64,000 nt of DNA from NCBI RefSeq assembly GCF_001577835.2, contig NC_029516.1, forward strand, positions 71,431,221 through 71,495,220, given 5' to 3'. A program made the translations under genes and the position numbers. Shown here piece after piece: positions 51,101 to 62,002 of this stretch (positions are counted from its first letter, which is position 1; every line of letters begins with the position of its first letter). Below the pieces are notes generated by a model. It made no database searches and was not told where the DNA came from. It was given only the letters and a program-made list of their open reading frames with translations. The DNA comes from Coturnix japonica (taxonomy: Eukaryota; Chordata; Aves; Galliformes; Phasianidae).

Positions 51101-51773
51101 ACAGTTCAGCAGCGTTATTCACAGTATGCATTTAACACCTGACTTTTCTTACTGTTATTCAATTAAACCTCTTCTTGTGCAGCTCTGCCTCAAGAGACAG
51201 TCCTTACCTTGTTTAAGGGAATGGCTGTAGCTTTCTGCCTGCATGAAGCTTCATCACAATGGCAACGGCAGACAATTGCTAGCATGTGTGCAGAACAAAG
51301 CGATGAAAGATCAGAGCACAGGTCAGACAGCAGACGACAGCACAAAGGTAAAGCAATGATCAGTTTTCAAGTGTTTATAACAGGATCTCTTTGGAAGACT
51401 ACCGTCTTTTTCCTTTCTCAGTCAGTTCATGTGAAACAAGGCTCAAAGACAGACTTTATTTGTGTTTTTCTTCCTGTAGTTCTCAAAACATTGAAAGTGG
51501 GTAAGAACTGTCAGCACTGCGTAGCAAGCCAGACTGCAGCAACTCCTATCAAAGCACAGTCAGGTCAATAGGCAGAATGCAGACCTGAAACCTCATGAAT
51601 TCAAGTTCTTTCTACATGTTTTCTGTTGCAATTCGCTGAGTGAAACAAGTGTGATCTTGCATGCACAAAAAGACTCTCTCCTGCAGGACTCTAGGATATT
51701 CACATCAGTATTCAAAAGCCTGAACAGATAACTGCAACTTTTAAACCATCACTGCAAACCTCTACAGCAACAC
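42177..51773. other. Intron 2 unique sequence, 9.6 kb, no gene recognised
   Basis: This is AT-rich sequence with short frames only. A patch at 46690-46960 and an exon-like segment at 49107-49163 on the plus strand are the only structure noted. An AT simple repeat occurs at 50831-50884. Confidence 0.5.
50831..50884. repeat. (TA)n-rich microsatellite
   Basis: ACATACATACACATATATAT leads into a GTATATATATATATATATAT run. Confidence 0.9.
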
Positions 51774-51860
51774 TGTAGGGAGCCTGCTTTGGCAGGGGGG
51801 TTGGACTCGATGATCTCTAGAGGTCTCTTCCAACCCCTACAATTCTGTGATTCTGTAACA
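51774..51860 (+). mobile_element. CR1 LINE 3' end (plus strand)
   Basis: GCAGGGGGGTTGGACTCGAT, then GATCTCTAGAGGTCTCTTCC and AACCCCTACAATTCTGTGAT TCTG form a well preserved CR1 3' terminus. Only about 85 bases remain. Confidence 0.93.
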
Positions 51861-54080
51861 CCAAGTCTACCCGCAAAAAGCCTGCAGCTTATCCAAATGA
51901 AAGCTCTTAGTATGGTTTTTATTGTTCTTATCAATTCTCCAAGTACAGTCGGAATGGTAATGTAGAACTTATGTTGCATTGCTTGTATTATTTGACCTAG
52001 AAGGTTAAAAATGCTCAAAGCTTTTAACTTTGAGTTCCAAGAAAGCAAAGGGGAAGACAAGAAAACGACAGCCAGAGGTTCTGGAACAAGATTATTCCCA
52101 ACATCTAGGCACAAAGAAGATACAATTCCAACAGAGGTAAAGGATGCTGGCAACATGACAAGGGAAAACACTGCCTTCTGTATGTCCTTTTACCTGAAAG
52201 GAAAAAAAAAAACTACCAAAAAACAGCCTGATCCATGTTCACGGAGTAGAATAAAACAACTTCTGCCCCTTGTTCAAGGCACATTACAGGTAGGTTTCTT
52301 TTCTGTTGTTTTCACAAGATTTAATTAAGTTTTCACCCAGGCTTCTTAGACATGGAGAACCTTTTAGTTCAGACACTTAAACACTATGATGACAAAAGCA
52401 TATTTGGTGTCAGCTCAAAAGTATTTTCCAAGTAATATTGAACAGTGAGCAAAGCATGAGAACACGTCTCCGTATCCCTTTGTCACTATCATTCAGTTGT
52501 CTTGGCAAACACTTTCCCAGCCTTCAAACAACGATAACCACAACTTGTATTGAAATAAATAAACACCTCAGTTTCATTCCAAAATTATCCACAAAAGGAG
52601 TAAAACAGATACAGAGCAAGAGGGCCTGTAGTCTACATGAAACAGACACTGGATGAAGCTGGAAGGCTGACAGAGACGCTGCAGTTACAACCTTGTGATT
52701 GTGACAGAATGATCACAAGCACAGACAGACACTGAAAACCTTCTTCCCATCGCTGATAAGGAAGGAGAAAAGTGAGAGCCTCTTCTTCTAGTCCTACTTC
52801 CATTCTAGAACAATTGGTTAGTTTGCATTTGATTTTTTTTAACCAGAAAAGAAGAAAGAAGCAGAAGGAAAGTCAAGAAATCTAACAGTCTCCAGTTCTG
52901 TATGACCAGGATGCTGAAGAAGCAGGTAACATAACAAGACGCCTTTTAACAGCAAATTGCCATTAAGTATAGCTACTAGCAGAGAAGATGCTTTCCATGC
53001 TCTGCCTGCTTCACAGACCTCTTTGGCCCTGCATTTTGACTCACAATATTTTATCAACACAGCTGCTGTTCAGGAGCAGCTCAGGTCAACCATGACTGAA
53101 ATACCCAGGGCTTTCAGCTGCCCTTCAGCTCTTGTGCTGCCAGGAGTTTTAATGAGTGGGAGAGGTGCATGCACAGCACTGATAAGACATCCTTGAAAAA
53201 GGGTGGCTATTCACTGTACAATAAAACCTGGTCCCCCTGCATGCCTTGTTCAGAGCTCTCTCTGGGAGCTCTTTTCTGTTCTTTTCTGATATGGAATTCC
53301 AGAGGACAGGGAATGCATGTGGATAACACAGATCTCTGTTACAAAGCAACCATTTTCACCTTAATAATGCACACAGGGCAAAGAATTCAAATGAGAAGAG
53401 TAAAGAGTAAGGATGGTTCAGAGCGTGGAGGCCTGATGTCCAACCTCTTCTGCCTGCCTTCACCTCAAAATAATCCCAGATTAGAGAGGCAAAATGGGAT
53501 CTCATCAGGCACAGGTGTTCTTCTCTCACCTGCACAGATTCAGACTCAAAGCATTTGGACTGCGCCAGCAGTGACACCTTGCAATGACTGATTTTATATG
53601 CATGAGACAGATACACATCTCCACTGAGACACAGACTTGAAAAAAAAGGTTGTTTATTTCCAACCACAGACAAGTCTGTAATTAATTCCTTTTAACTTTT
53701 GTGAGAATGTTTTACACTAGGGAAACTAGGTCATGCAGTATAATGAAATGGCTAGAAGAAAATTAAACAGTAATAGTTTACTCCCTGCACACCCATATCT
53801 ACATGATAAATTTTCTGCATATAAAACTCAGCAATTTATACGTCCTCATTGCAAACAAGAAGTCATGCAGTTTAATGGCAAGATCAGGTCATATCAAAAG
53901 CCACCAAAAAGGACAGACTGCCTTTTTCATTCTTGAATTTGATTGGGATGAGACCTCCATTTCTCCGCTTCTTATCACTCAAGTATATCGATCTACAAGC
54001 ATTTTACCACAATTACTACTTGCCTGTATTGATAACATAAGAACTACCCTATCCATTACCAAAACTACCACCTTTCTTTA

Positions 54081-54590
<510 letters not shown>

Positions 54591-55265
54591 CTGGAACAAA
54601 ACAAAACAAAGGATATTTAACTTCTAAAGTCAGAAATCTTACTTTTCATGCATCTTTCCTACAGCTAGGAAAAGGATGTGGCATTTTCCCTCCTTAAATG
54701 TTAATGATGTCAGTGCAACAATCATAGAATTAGGAAGTGATACCTCAAGCTCATAACAAAATGGTGGAAAGCAGAAGCACACAAATTGCTACCTTAACGT
54801 TCAGCCAGTTGCAGTTCTACTCAGAGCTGGAATAAGAAAGCTGCCTTGAATGTGAGCTCCAGCAGACAGCTTCCTCAGTGATGAAACTTAGCTTGGTAGA
54901 AGCAGAAGAAAGCTACCAGACAGGCCTTAAGACAGCCCTCAAAAGTGGATGTAACAAGTGGCAGTAACAAAGGGAAGCAACTCTTCATATGGCACAGGAC
55001 AAAGGTTTACTATCATTTCACAAGGTTTTGCATGTTTTTCCTCCACTATTTCAAGCCTATCTCTAGTCTATAAAAGAATTTCCCTCCACTCAATGCATGT
55101 ATACATGGAAGGTTCATGAGTATTATACATACTTAGGAAACACGCGAGGGTTTGTACTTCCAATTAACATCCAATAAACCTTTGGCTGGTCTATCTCAAT
55201 AAGAGCCTTTATTCTGCGTTAGGGTATGAATAACCATTTCTCAAGCAAAATGTTCCTCCAAGTCA

Positions 55266-55294
55266 AACAAAACAAAACAAACAAACAAAAATAC
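55266..55294. repeat. (AAAAC)n / (AAAC)n simple repeat
   Basis: Tandem ACAAAACAAAACAAACAAAC-type units, seen directly. Confidence 0.85.
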
Positions 55295-56667
55295 CACATC
55301 TGCAGTTTGTTCTTCATTGCTCAGTAATTTTTATCTGTGAGCTAATGTCAAATATAGTTAAATTCTGCCCATCTCACTCAGAGATTGTTAGATTTTTCCC
55401 ACACTGAGCACGTACCTCCCCAGCACTCAAGTTTTAAATAGAGAAAAGTGGGGAAAAAACAGCAGAAGGAGGGATCTGGATGGGTGTCTTGTTTTTTTCC
55501 CATCGTTATCATAAAACCCATAATATCCTTTTTAACAAGCAGTATTTTTACAGTACTTCTCTGTACTCCCCACACTAATACACCCCCTGAAATGATCAAG
55601 CTCTATATGTTTACCCCCAGCTGATGACTCACTTCCATCAGGTGAGACTGCTCAATGATTTGTTATCACTTAGCACAGTAACCCACTTGGATTTTATCTT
55701 TCATACAGAAAATGCTTCCCCCTCAAAAACCTCAAACACCGTTACTCATTGAAGCTTTACTTCTCTTTAACCTTCCTCTGCAGCTGAGGTTCATTCCTCT
55801 TAAGGGTTACAGCCAGCACAACTACAAAGCAAATCTGCCTTGCACTGTGGGTTTGTTGGTTTTGTCTCCTGAATACAAAAGACATTCTTATTCTTTTCTT
55901 TTAAAACACTTCCCTGCCTCAGCTATCTCTTCCTCTGTCTTAAGGCCAAATATTATTCGCGGTGCCCAAATTGAAAGGAACCGAACAAAATCTGTTGTCT
56001 GTTTGTTGGCAGGCAGAAGTGCTTACAGAAAACAGTGCCTGGATGTCCAGCTCCAACTTCCCTTCAAGGAGATTTAATTATGTTTATCCCAGCATGAATT
56101 AGCCATGAAGCGAGTACTTCTCAAGTCAGCCTTCTGCACGCCTCATGCATAATGGCTGCAGCCTCACAAAGGGCATTTGCAATGGAGCTTTACGTTAAAC
56201 TGGGTAAAGATAAAAAGCATTAGCAATAAAGGATGGCTCAGTATGAATTAACCACAACAGCACTGAAAACTTATGCATAAAGAAGCCAGAGTCTACGTGA
56301 ATACAGTTACAGGACATTGTTCCTGAAAATCTCTTTCATTCTGTTCCTATTTTCAACAACTTTACAATCCCTTAGAGCTAAACCTTGGTTTCGACTGAAT
56401 CCGTCAGCAACATTTAGACACCATAAAGCTGTGTCAATGCAGAATCCAGCCAGGAGCTTTATTTATTCAAGCTGAATAACTCTACTTACTCAGAGTTTAG
56501 GCACAGTGTAGCACTAGTAAGACTGACCTGAAGTCATACCTGGCAACACAGAAGTAATTTAAAAAGACAAACTTTGGAAGTCGAGACATTTCTAATCGTT
56601 GATCCCAGAAACAAACAAACGAATCTCTATGAATGTTGAGATTCTAAGCAAGCACATCTCACTGTGG

Positions 56668-56735
56668 ATATCATAGTATCATCATAGTATCATAGTCTCG
56701 TGCGGGTTGGAAGGGATCTTAGAGATCATCGATGG
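56668..56735 (-). mobile_element. Short CR1 3' end (minus strand)
   Basis: ATCATAGTATCATAGTCTCG followed by TGCGGGTTGGAAGGGATCTT and AGAGATCATCGA is a CR1 3' tail in reverse complement. It is the same subfamily as the piece at 24480-24545 (shared TCGTGCGGGTTGGAAGGGA). Fewer than 70 bases remain. Confidence 0.88.
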
Positions 56736-57821
56736 CACTTGAGAGCTGATGGAAAGCATTTTCTCTGCACCAATCTCATTGATTAGACAGCTGCAGAATC
56801 CTGCAGACATTTTCCAAACAAACCTAAGGCACAATTTCCTGAATTATGCCTTATAAGCTTATATTCAGACCTACAAGGCACTAATAAAAACAACCCTTCT
56901 GTAAGAGTACAGGCTTTTAACTACTGCTGAGAACCATGGGAGAGATTTAATCAATTATCTTAGTGTTGTGTGGGAAGATTCAAACCTCTCCATCAAGCAG
57001 CACCAGGAGTTACTGGAGCTCGTAGTCACATCCAGATCCCCTTTATCCTCACACTATAGCAGGCATATCTTGCATGTAACACTGGTTTTCTTCCAGGCAC
57101 AGATACATGGAAATACAAGCATTCTGAAAACACCACATACCACTCTTTCCTATCAAACTTCCCTTCGAGAAGCTGAGCCTTTGGATGATAAAAAACAAGA
57201 CTAGTGTCAGCTTTAAGGAAAAAAATAAAGAAAGCCAAAGAGCATCCTAGTCAAGAACAGAATCTAGCATGGTTTCTCTAGGAGAAGCTGACATCTTGCC
57301 ACCCAACCACAAACAGACCCAGGCTGCAACACGAGCCCAACTCCTTGCTATCTCTCATTAGCCAGGACAGGATCCACCTCACAATTGGTAACCCAATACC
57401 ACAAGAATATCATTTGAAAAAAGGATTTTACCATTGAGTTCTTAAGCAGTGACTTTACCTCCCATTGAAGCACTGAAGTCAAATTACATGGACAAAGAAA
57501 TACGATAACATCTCCTAACAAGGTTTTAATGGACGTGCATCTGTTTCATAATAACATCTGTAACATCCTTAATGTATGAACTTCAACTTCACCATTAACT
57601 TTCCCTGTTCACTTTCTGTCTTTCTTGTACCCACGTTTGAAGTTTTACAGAGTCCTTCACCTTTAAATGTGACTAAGTACGACATGCTTTTAAAAGCCCC
57701 TATGCACCATGTCTCCATCCAGCGGTCACCTGCAAACTTCAAATCTAGCTTTCTAATATCTAACTCTAATAAAATGAATATTTGTTCTCCAGAAGATGGA
57801 GTCACCATTCCCGGATGTGTT

Positions 57822-57952
57822 TGAAAACCATTTGGATGTGGTGCTCAGGAACACGATTTAGTGGAGGGTTGATAGTTAGGGTAGTACGGTTAGCTTGTGG
57901 TTGGACTTGCTGATCTTTAAGGTCTTTTCCAACCTGAGTAATTCTATGGCGG
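57822..57952 (+). mobile_element. CR1 LINE 3' fragment (plus strand)
   Basis: GGATGTGGTGCTCAGGAACA, then CGATTTAGTGGAGGGTTGAT and GGTCTTTTCCAACCTGAGTA ATTCTATGG are the end of CR1 ORF2 and its 3' UTR. Confidence 0.9.
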
Positions 57953-58044
57953 GTTTGAGCCAACAGGAATAATTCTGAACCTTCCTAACTACAAAGAAGG
58001 GAGGCACAAAATGGGAATGGGAAAACTTGTCATCAAAAGTTCAA

Positions 58045-58305
58045 ATGTATGCACAAAGGAACTTTGGTCACTGTCTCAAGTTTTGCCAGGGGAGGTTTAG
58101 GTTGGGCATCAGGAAGGTTTTCTTCACAGAGAAGGTGGGTGGGAAGGTATTGGAAGAGGCTGCCAGGGAAGTAGTAGAGTCCCTCTCTCTGGAGGCACTT
58201 AAGAAGCACGTGGACATAACACTAAAGGATGTGCTTTAGCGATGGCACTTGATCGGTCAGAATAACGTCTGGAACATCTTTTACAACCAGAATGATTTTA
58301 CGATT
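58045..58305 (+). mobile_element. CR1 LINE 3' fragment (plus strand)
   Basis: The sequence GGGGAGGTTTAGGTTGGGCA encodes the RFRLGIRKVFF motif. It is followed by GAGGCTGCCAGGGAAGTAGT and a decayed 3' UTR. The frame at 58027-58239 is this ORF2 remnant, not a host gene. The 3' tail is strongly eroded. Confidence 0.88.
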
Positions 58306-60295
58306 TAAAAATGACACGAGATCACAATCTGTGCAACGTACCCCTATTATCTAGAACTGCCTTTAGAGCACATCATTTGCAAAACCAAAAAGCCTTTTAA
58401 CACTTCATCAAAAGCCTACTGAATTCTTTTCCCTGTAAACTGCAGGAACACTGCCTGTACCTTGACATGAAGTCATTCACTTTCTTTGCAAGACCTACCT
58501 CTCCTGAAGTATTACAGCAGAAAATTAAAAAAGAAAAAGAAAAAAAAAAAAGTGTCTGCTATCACTAAAATTATATCTTCTTTTTGGTATTCCTTAAACA
58601 GAAACCAAGTGGCCACGGGTACCTTTTTCTTCTTCTTAAAGCTCACTTGTTTTAATTGAAAACTACACTCCTGCACAAAGAAAGGCTGGAAAGCCCAGCT
58701 GAAAACATGATGTTTTCACCTAATCTCCTCAGTAAAAATATATGGAACTTCACTCAAGACAACAAAGACTGTGCAAGCAGAAGCTTGAGAATTACATTCT
58801 GAGCCTGCACTCGCCATCACATTCATGTTTTAACCTCACATAATTTTAGCAGGACATCAATGAATTTAAGGACTACCTATGTGCATGTACGTATACAAAC
58901 ATATATTAGAAGTACATCAAACGCATAATAGCATTAATCAACTGTTCAGTTGTAGATGTAGGGGGAAAAAAAGTGGATTACTAAATCACTATTTACTGAA
59001 GGTGAAACTTAGTGTCTACAACGGTGAAGATACAGTTTCCTGTTAAAGCTTAATTATTCCCTCATACAGAAAGTGTGGCTGGTTAAACTCCAGACTGGAC
59101 TGAAGCAATAATTTTCTTTATATCCTTAACTGAAAAGATTAAGATCTGTCTCACCAAGACATATTACATAAATGATAGGTCTGACTTTCAGGTATTCAGA
59201 AAAGTAGCAATAAAGTATATGAAGGTATTAGGCTCAGCAAAGTTTATCAGGATGTGGTAAATAAAGTGTATGTAAGCAAGTGAGCAGTAGGTAAAACTCC
59301 CTTCGTTCCTTATTACTGCCTTCTTCCAAGCACGTGGCCCTGCCTTCTCATGTGTCAGCTCTGGCACTCGTAGTACTTTACTGTGCATCAATTTAATTCA
59401 CTAAAGGCAGAAAAAAGGCCTTCCCCTCCCCCAGTGGTTTAATCAATCAAACCTGCTCATGGCCGTAGAGCCAAAAAGGAGAGGATGCCAGCACAAGGAA
59501 GAAATGCAACTCAACTTTTTGCAGCTGACAGATCATAAATCACCTATACTTCATTAAATTGCACCCTAACAGTGCGCTGCTGGACACCCTATTCCTAACG
59601 CTGATCTTCCTTCTTTGTTCTGAGCCAACTGTGATGATAAAGGATTGAGAGTGCCTCATCACTGTGAGATGAGACACTCCTCAGCTCCTCTACGAAGCAT
59701 CAACCTCATGAATTAAGATGGAAACTACTGCACACAGAGAAAACAGCCTGTGAAGCGGATGGCAGCAGAGCCCAGGCTCATGGACTAGGTAACACCTGCA
59801 CAACAGGGAGGTTAAGCACATGCCTTTTGGCAGCAGCACCTTGCTGACTCAAGGCACCAAGCTCGTTTGGCTGTAAACTGGATGTTTTACTACGCAACAT
59901 CCAAGGCCCCAATCCCACACGAGGAGCTGGGCCGGCCTCTTACAACAACGTGCCAGAGCCCAGCTCAGATGAGCATCTCTTATGTTCCAAACGAGGCTGT
60001 TACAAACGGGGCTCTCAACACTGGCTTCAGCGAGGCCCTCTGGGATGATTAGTACTCGAGGGGCTCAGTAGTATCACCAAAGAGAGAGGAAAAAAACACC
60101 ATAGAGAACACAAGAAGCGAGGCGAGTGCCGGTTCGGAGCCCAGGCCAAAGCGTGGCAGAGGGGCAGCCACTCGGTGTGAGCACACCAGAGCTCCCTTGG
60201 GGGCTATGCAGGCAGAGCCCCGAGACCGCCCGGGCCCGGCTCCCGGCGCGCACCGCAGCAGGCCCCGCGCGAGGCCTGCCCGGGCCGGCACTGAC
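58306..60295. other. Intron 1 / promoter-proximal sequence
   Basis: This is unique sequence, AT-rich at first and turning GC- and CpG-rich after about 60120 where the promoter island begins. No element was recognised. Confidence 0.5.
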
Positions 60296-60360
60296 CTGCC
60301 GCCGCCGCCGCCAGCTCTCCCTCCCTCTCCGGGCGGTGCTTCCGGCCGCTCCGCCGCCTG
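60296..60360 (-). other. GTF2E1: Probable non-coding exon 1 of GTF2E1 (5' end not resolved)
   Basis: The first coding exon has a clear upstream acceptor, so a 5' UTR exon must exist. On the minus strand inside the CpG-rich promoter there is a donor-like GGCAG|GTCAGTGC with the exon edge at 60296, preceded by a GGC-repeat stretch typical of housekeeping 5' UTRs. Human GTF2E1 also has a non-coding first exon. The transcription start cannot be read from sequence, so the 60360 limit is a guess. Confidence 0.5.
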
Positions 60361-60570
60361 CGTCAGCACTGCGCGCCGCTTGCGTCAACAAGCCGCCTGG
60401 ATCACCGCGCGAGCCAATCACATCCTCTCACAGCCCCAAATGGTCCCGCCCATGTGGGAGCTGTGCCAATAGAAAGCGAGAGCCGCGCCGCTCGTTCGAG
60501 CAGCCAGCGAATCGCGTGAGAGCACCGCGAAAAGGCGGGACGGCCGGGAGTTGTTGCTAGGTAGATTAAG
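60296..60570. promoter_or_regulatory. Shared bidirectional CpG-rich promoter of GTF2E1 and RABL3
   Basis: The interval between the inferred GTF2E1 exon 1 donor and the RABL3 ATG is about 275 bases and much richer in G+C and CpG than the surrounding DNA. It has no TATA box. Two CCAAT boxes (60414-60418 and 60466-60470) are candidate NF-Y sites. Two CGTCA half-sites, in TGCGTCAGC near 60359-60367 and TTGCGTCAA near 60380-60388, are candidate ATF/CREB or C/EBP-ATF sites. Head-to-head pairing with short spacing is the usual architecture of bidirectional housekeeping promoters. The motifs are seen directly and their use is inferred. Confidence 0.8.
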
Positions 60571-60578
60571 ATGGCGGC
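60568..60578 (+). promoter_or_regulatory. YY1-type motif overlapping the RABL3 start codon
   Basis: AAGATGGCGGC matches the classical YY1 consensus, in which the ATGG core also supplies the initiator codon. This is common in vertebrate housekeeping genes with YY1 sites just downstream of the start of transcription. The A at -3 and G at +4 also make a strong translation-start context. Confidence 0.6.
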
Positions 60579-60616
60579 TCTGGATAGGGTCAAGGTGCTG
60601 GTGTTGGGCGACTCCG
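60571..60616 (+). CDS. RABL3: RABL3 exon 1 (residues 1-15 and part of 16)
   Basis: The sequence reads MAALDRVKVLVLGDSG and ends at the donor CTCCG|GTGAGTGC. This is the first beta strand and the beginning of the P-loop (G1) of the Rab-like GTPase RABL3. Human starts MASLDRVKVLVLGDSG by memory. The splice falls inside the P-loop at codon 16. RABL3 is an atypical small GTPase of about 236 residues without a C-terminal prenylation motif. It has been linked to lymphoid development and to prenylation of RAS proteins. It is transcribed away from GTF2E1 off the shared promoter. Confidence 0.95.
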
Positions 60617-60663
60617 GTGAGTGCGTGCCCCCCTCCCTAACCGTGCCCACCACCCGCAGGCGG

Positions 60664-60676
60664 GGCGCATGCGCAG
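60664..60676 (+). promoter_or_regulatory. NRF-1-like palindrome at the start of RABL3 intron 1
   Basis: GGCGCATGCGCAG fits the NRF-1 consensus (GCGCATGCGC core). It lies about 50 bases into RABL3 intron 1, at the downstream edge of the CpG-rich promoter and just before a CR1 insertion. NRF-1 commonly drives CpG-island housekeeping promoters. Occupancy is inferred. Confidence 0.5.
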
Positions 60677-60691
60677 TGAGCCGCTGCCTGA

Positions 60692-60945
60692 ACGTTAAAA
60701 GAGGGAAGATTTAGGTTGGATTTAGGGGGAAGTTCTTTACTAGGAGAGTGGTGAGGCCCTGGAACAGGCTGCCCAGGGAGGTTGTGGATGCCCCGTCCTT
60801 GGAGGTGTTCAAGGCCAGGTTGGACGGGGCCCTGGGCAACCTGATCTAGTAAATGTGTATGTTTGGTGGCCCTGCCAGGCAGGGGGGTTGGAACTACATG
60901 ATCCTTGAGGTCCCTTCCAACCCGGGTCATTCTGTGATTCTGTGA
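60692..60945 (+). mobile_element. CR1 LINE 3' fragment filling most of RABL3 intron 1 (plus strand)
   Basis: GGGAAGATTTAGGTTGGATT, then CTGGAACAGGCTGCCCAGGG, AGGTTGTGGATGCCCCGTCC, TTGGAGGTGTTCAAGGCCAG, and GTCCCTTCCAACCCGGGTCA ending TCTGTGATTCTGTGA make a well preserved young CR1 3' copy. It is in the same orientation as RABL3 and takes up about 57 percent of a 445-base intron. Confidence 0.95.
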
Positions 60946-61061
60946 AAGGAAGGGTCTCCTCAAGACCGTTGATCATTAACCTGATTATCCCGGCCCCCAT
61001 CGGCCCCTTTGTGGTGTGGTAGCTCTGCTGACCGGCGTTGTCCTCTGTTTTGGCCTTGCAG

Positions 61062-61153
61062 GTGTTGGAAAGTCTTCTCTCGTGTACCTCCTGTGCCACA
61101 ACCAGGTGCTTGGAAACCCATCCTGGACCGTGGGCTGCTCTGTGGATGTGCGA
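61062..61153 (+). CDS. RABL3: RABL3 exon 2 (residues 16-46): P-loop Lys/Ser and switch I
   Basis: After the acceptor GCCTTGCAG the exon reads (G)[17 protein letters not shown], then [13 protein letters not shown]. Joined with exon 1, the P-loop GDSGVGKSS occupies residues 13-21, with K19 and S20 positioned to bind phosphates and magnesium. T38 in SWTVG is the expected G2 threonine. It is 92 nt, and codon 46 is complete at the donor CGA|GTAGGT, which has an A at the last exon base. Human has HLLCQNQ where this has YLLCHNQ. The first of two introns that contain CR1 insertions precedes it. Confidence 0.96.
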
Positions 61154-61202
61154 GTAGGTGCCGGGCAGACAAATGTGCTGGGGAAAAATTGGTGCCTTAT
61201 TA

Positions 61203-61460
61203 TAGAAACACAGAGTCACTAAGGCTGGAAGAAACACAGTAAGATGATCTAGTCTAACCTCTAACCCATCCCCACCGTACCCACAAACCACAGCCCTCAG
61301 TGCCACACCAACATGTTTCTTGAACACACTGACTGCACCACCTCTCTGGGCAGCTGTGCCACTGCCTCACTGCGCCTTCTGAGAGGATATTTGTCCTTAT
61401 ATCCCACCCAAACCTCCCCTGGTGCAACTTAAGGCCATTTCCTCTCACCCTCTACTTGAG
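61203..61460 (-). mobile_element. CR1 LINE 3' fragment in RABL3 intron 2 (minus strand)
   Basis: AAACACAGAGTCACTAAGGC, then GATGATCTAGTCTAACCTCT, CACCTCTCTGGGCAGCTGTG, TATCCCACCCAAACCTCCCC and CAACTTAAGGCCATTTCCTC belong to a CR1 subfamily different from the copy in intron 1. It lies in reverse complement, only about 50 bases from the exon 2 donor. Confidence 0.85.
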
Positions 61461-61872
61461 GGTACTCAGCTCAGTGTGATGTGTGATTCCTTCTCATTGC
61501 AGAGGATGAGGTTATTCACTGACTTTTTCAATCCTGTGTGCAGTCCTCGTAGCATAGTGATGAATGCTTTCGTCTTTACATCTACTTTAGTAACACACTG
61601 TATCACAAGGAGGCATAAGGTTTGCTAGTATTTGGGTGAGATGAATGCTTCCTGCTGATTCACCAAACTCTGTTTTATATGAGAAAGATCCCCAATATCA
61701 GCTGGCCACTGCCAGACTCTGTGCAGCCACAGTCACTTCAGAGATTTGAAATGCTGTCACTATTAAAATTTGCAATTTTTTATCCAAATACTGTTTTCCT
61801 TTGAGCTGTATTGTACAGATTAATGCCCAGAAGCTGATGCTGTGATTATGTATGATGTGAATTTTCCGTTAG

Positions 61873-62002
61873 ATCCATGACTACAAAGAAGGGACTCCAG
61901 AAGAGAAGACGTACTATATTGAGCTGTGGGATGTTGGAGGTTCAGTGGGTAGTGCCACTAGTGTGAAAAGCACAAGAGCAGTATTTTATAACTCACTGAA
62001 TG
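61873..62002 (+). CDS. RABL3: RABL3 exon 3 (residues 47-89 and part of 90): switch II / WDVGG; gene continues beyond the window
   Basis: The acceptor TTTTCCGTTAG is followed by [20 protein letters not shown], then [20 protein letters not shown] and SLN, ending at the donor AATG|GTAAGTTT. It is 130 nt. The G3 motif is WDVGG (residues 65-69), where classical Rabs have WDTAGQ. This is the known RABL3 signature, meaning the catalytic glutamine is not conserved. Human has VHDYKEG and SASSVKST at the matching places. The next exon should begin with (G)IIFVHDLTNKK, and I do not see it before 64000. The gene is therefore cut by the window edge inside intron 3, not truncated biologically. Confidence 0.95.

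Larger units (their letters stand above)
54591..60295. other. GTF2E1: GTF2E1 intron 1 (about 5.7 kb)
   Basis: The intron lies between the inferred non-coding exon 1 and the first coding exon. It contains CR1 tails at 56668, 57822 and 58045, an (AAAAC)n-like run at 55266-55294 and an A/G-rich run near 58527-58551. The rest is unique, with a TAAT/ATGCATAA-rich patch at 56060-56290. Confidence 0.7.

Noticed and set aside
58027-58239. 70-codon frame that looks like a small basic protein
   Set aside because: It is the CR1 ORF2 C-terminal remnant (RFRLGIRKVFF), not a host gene.
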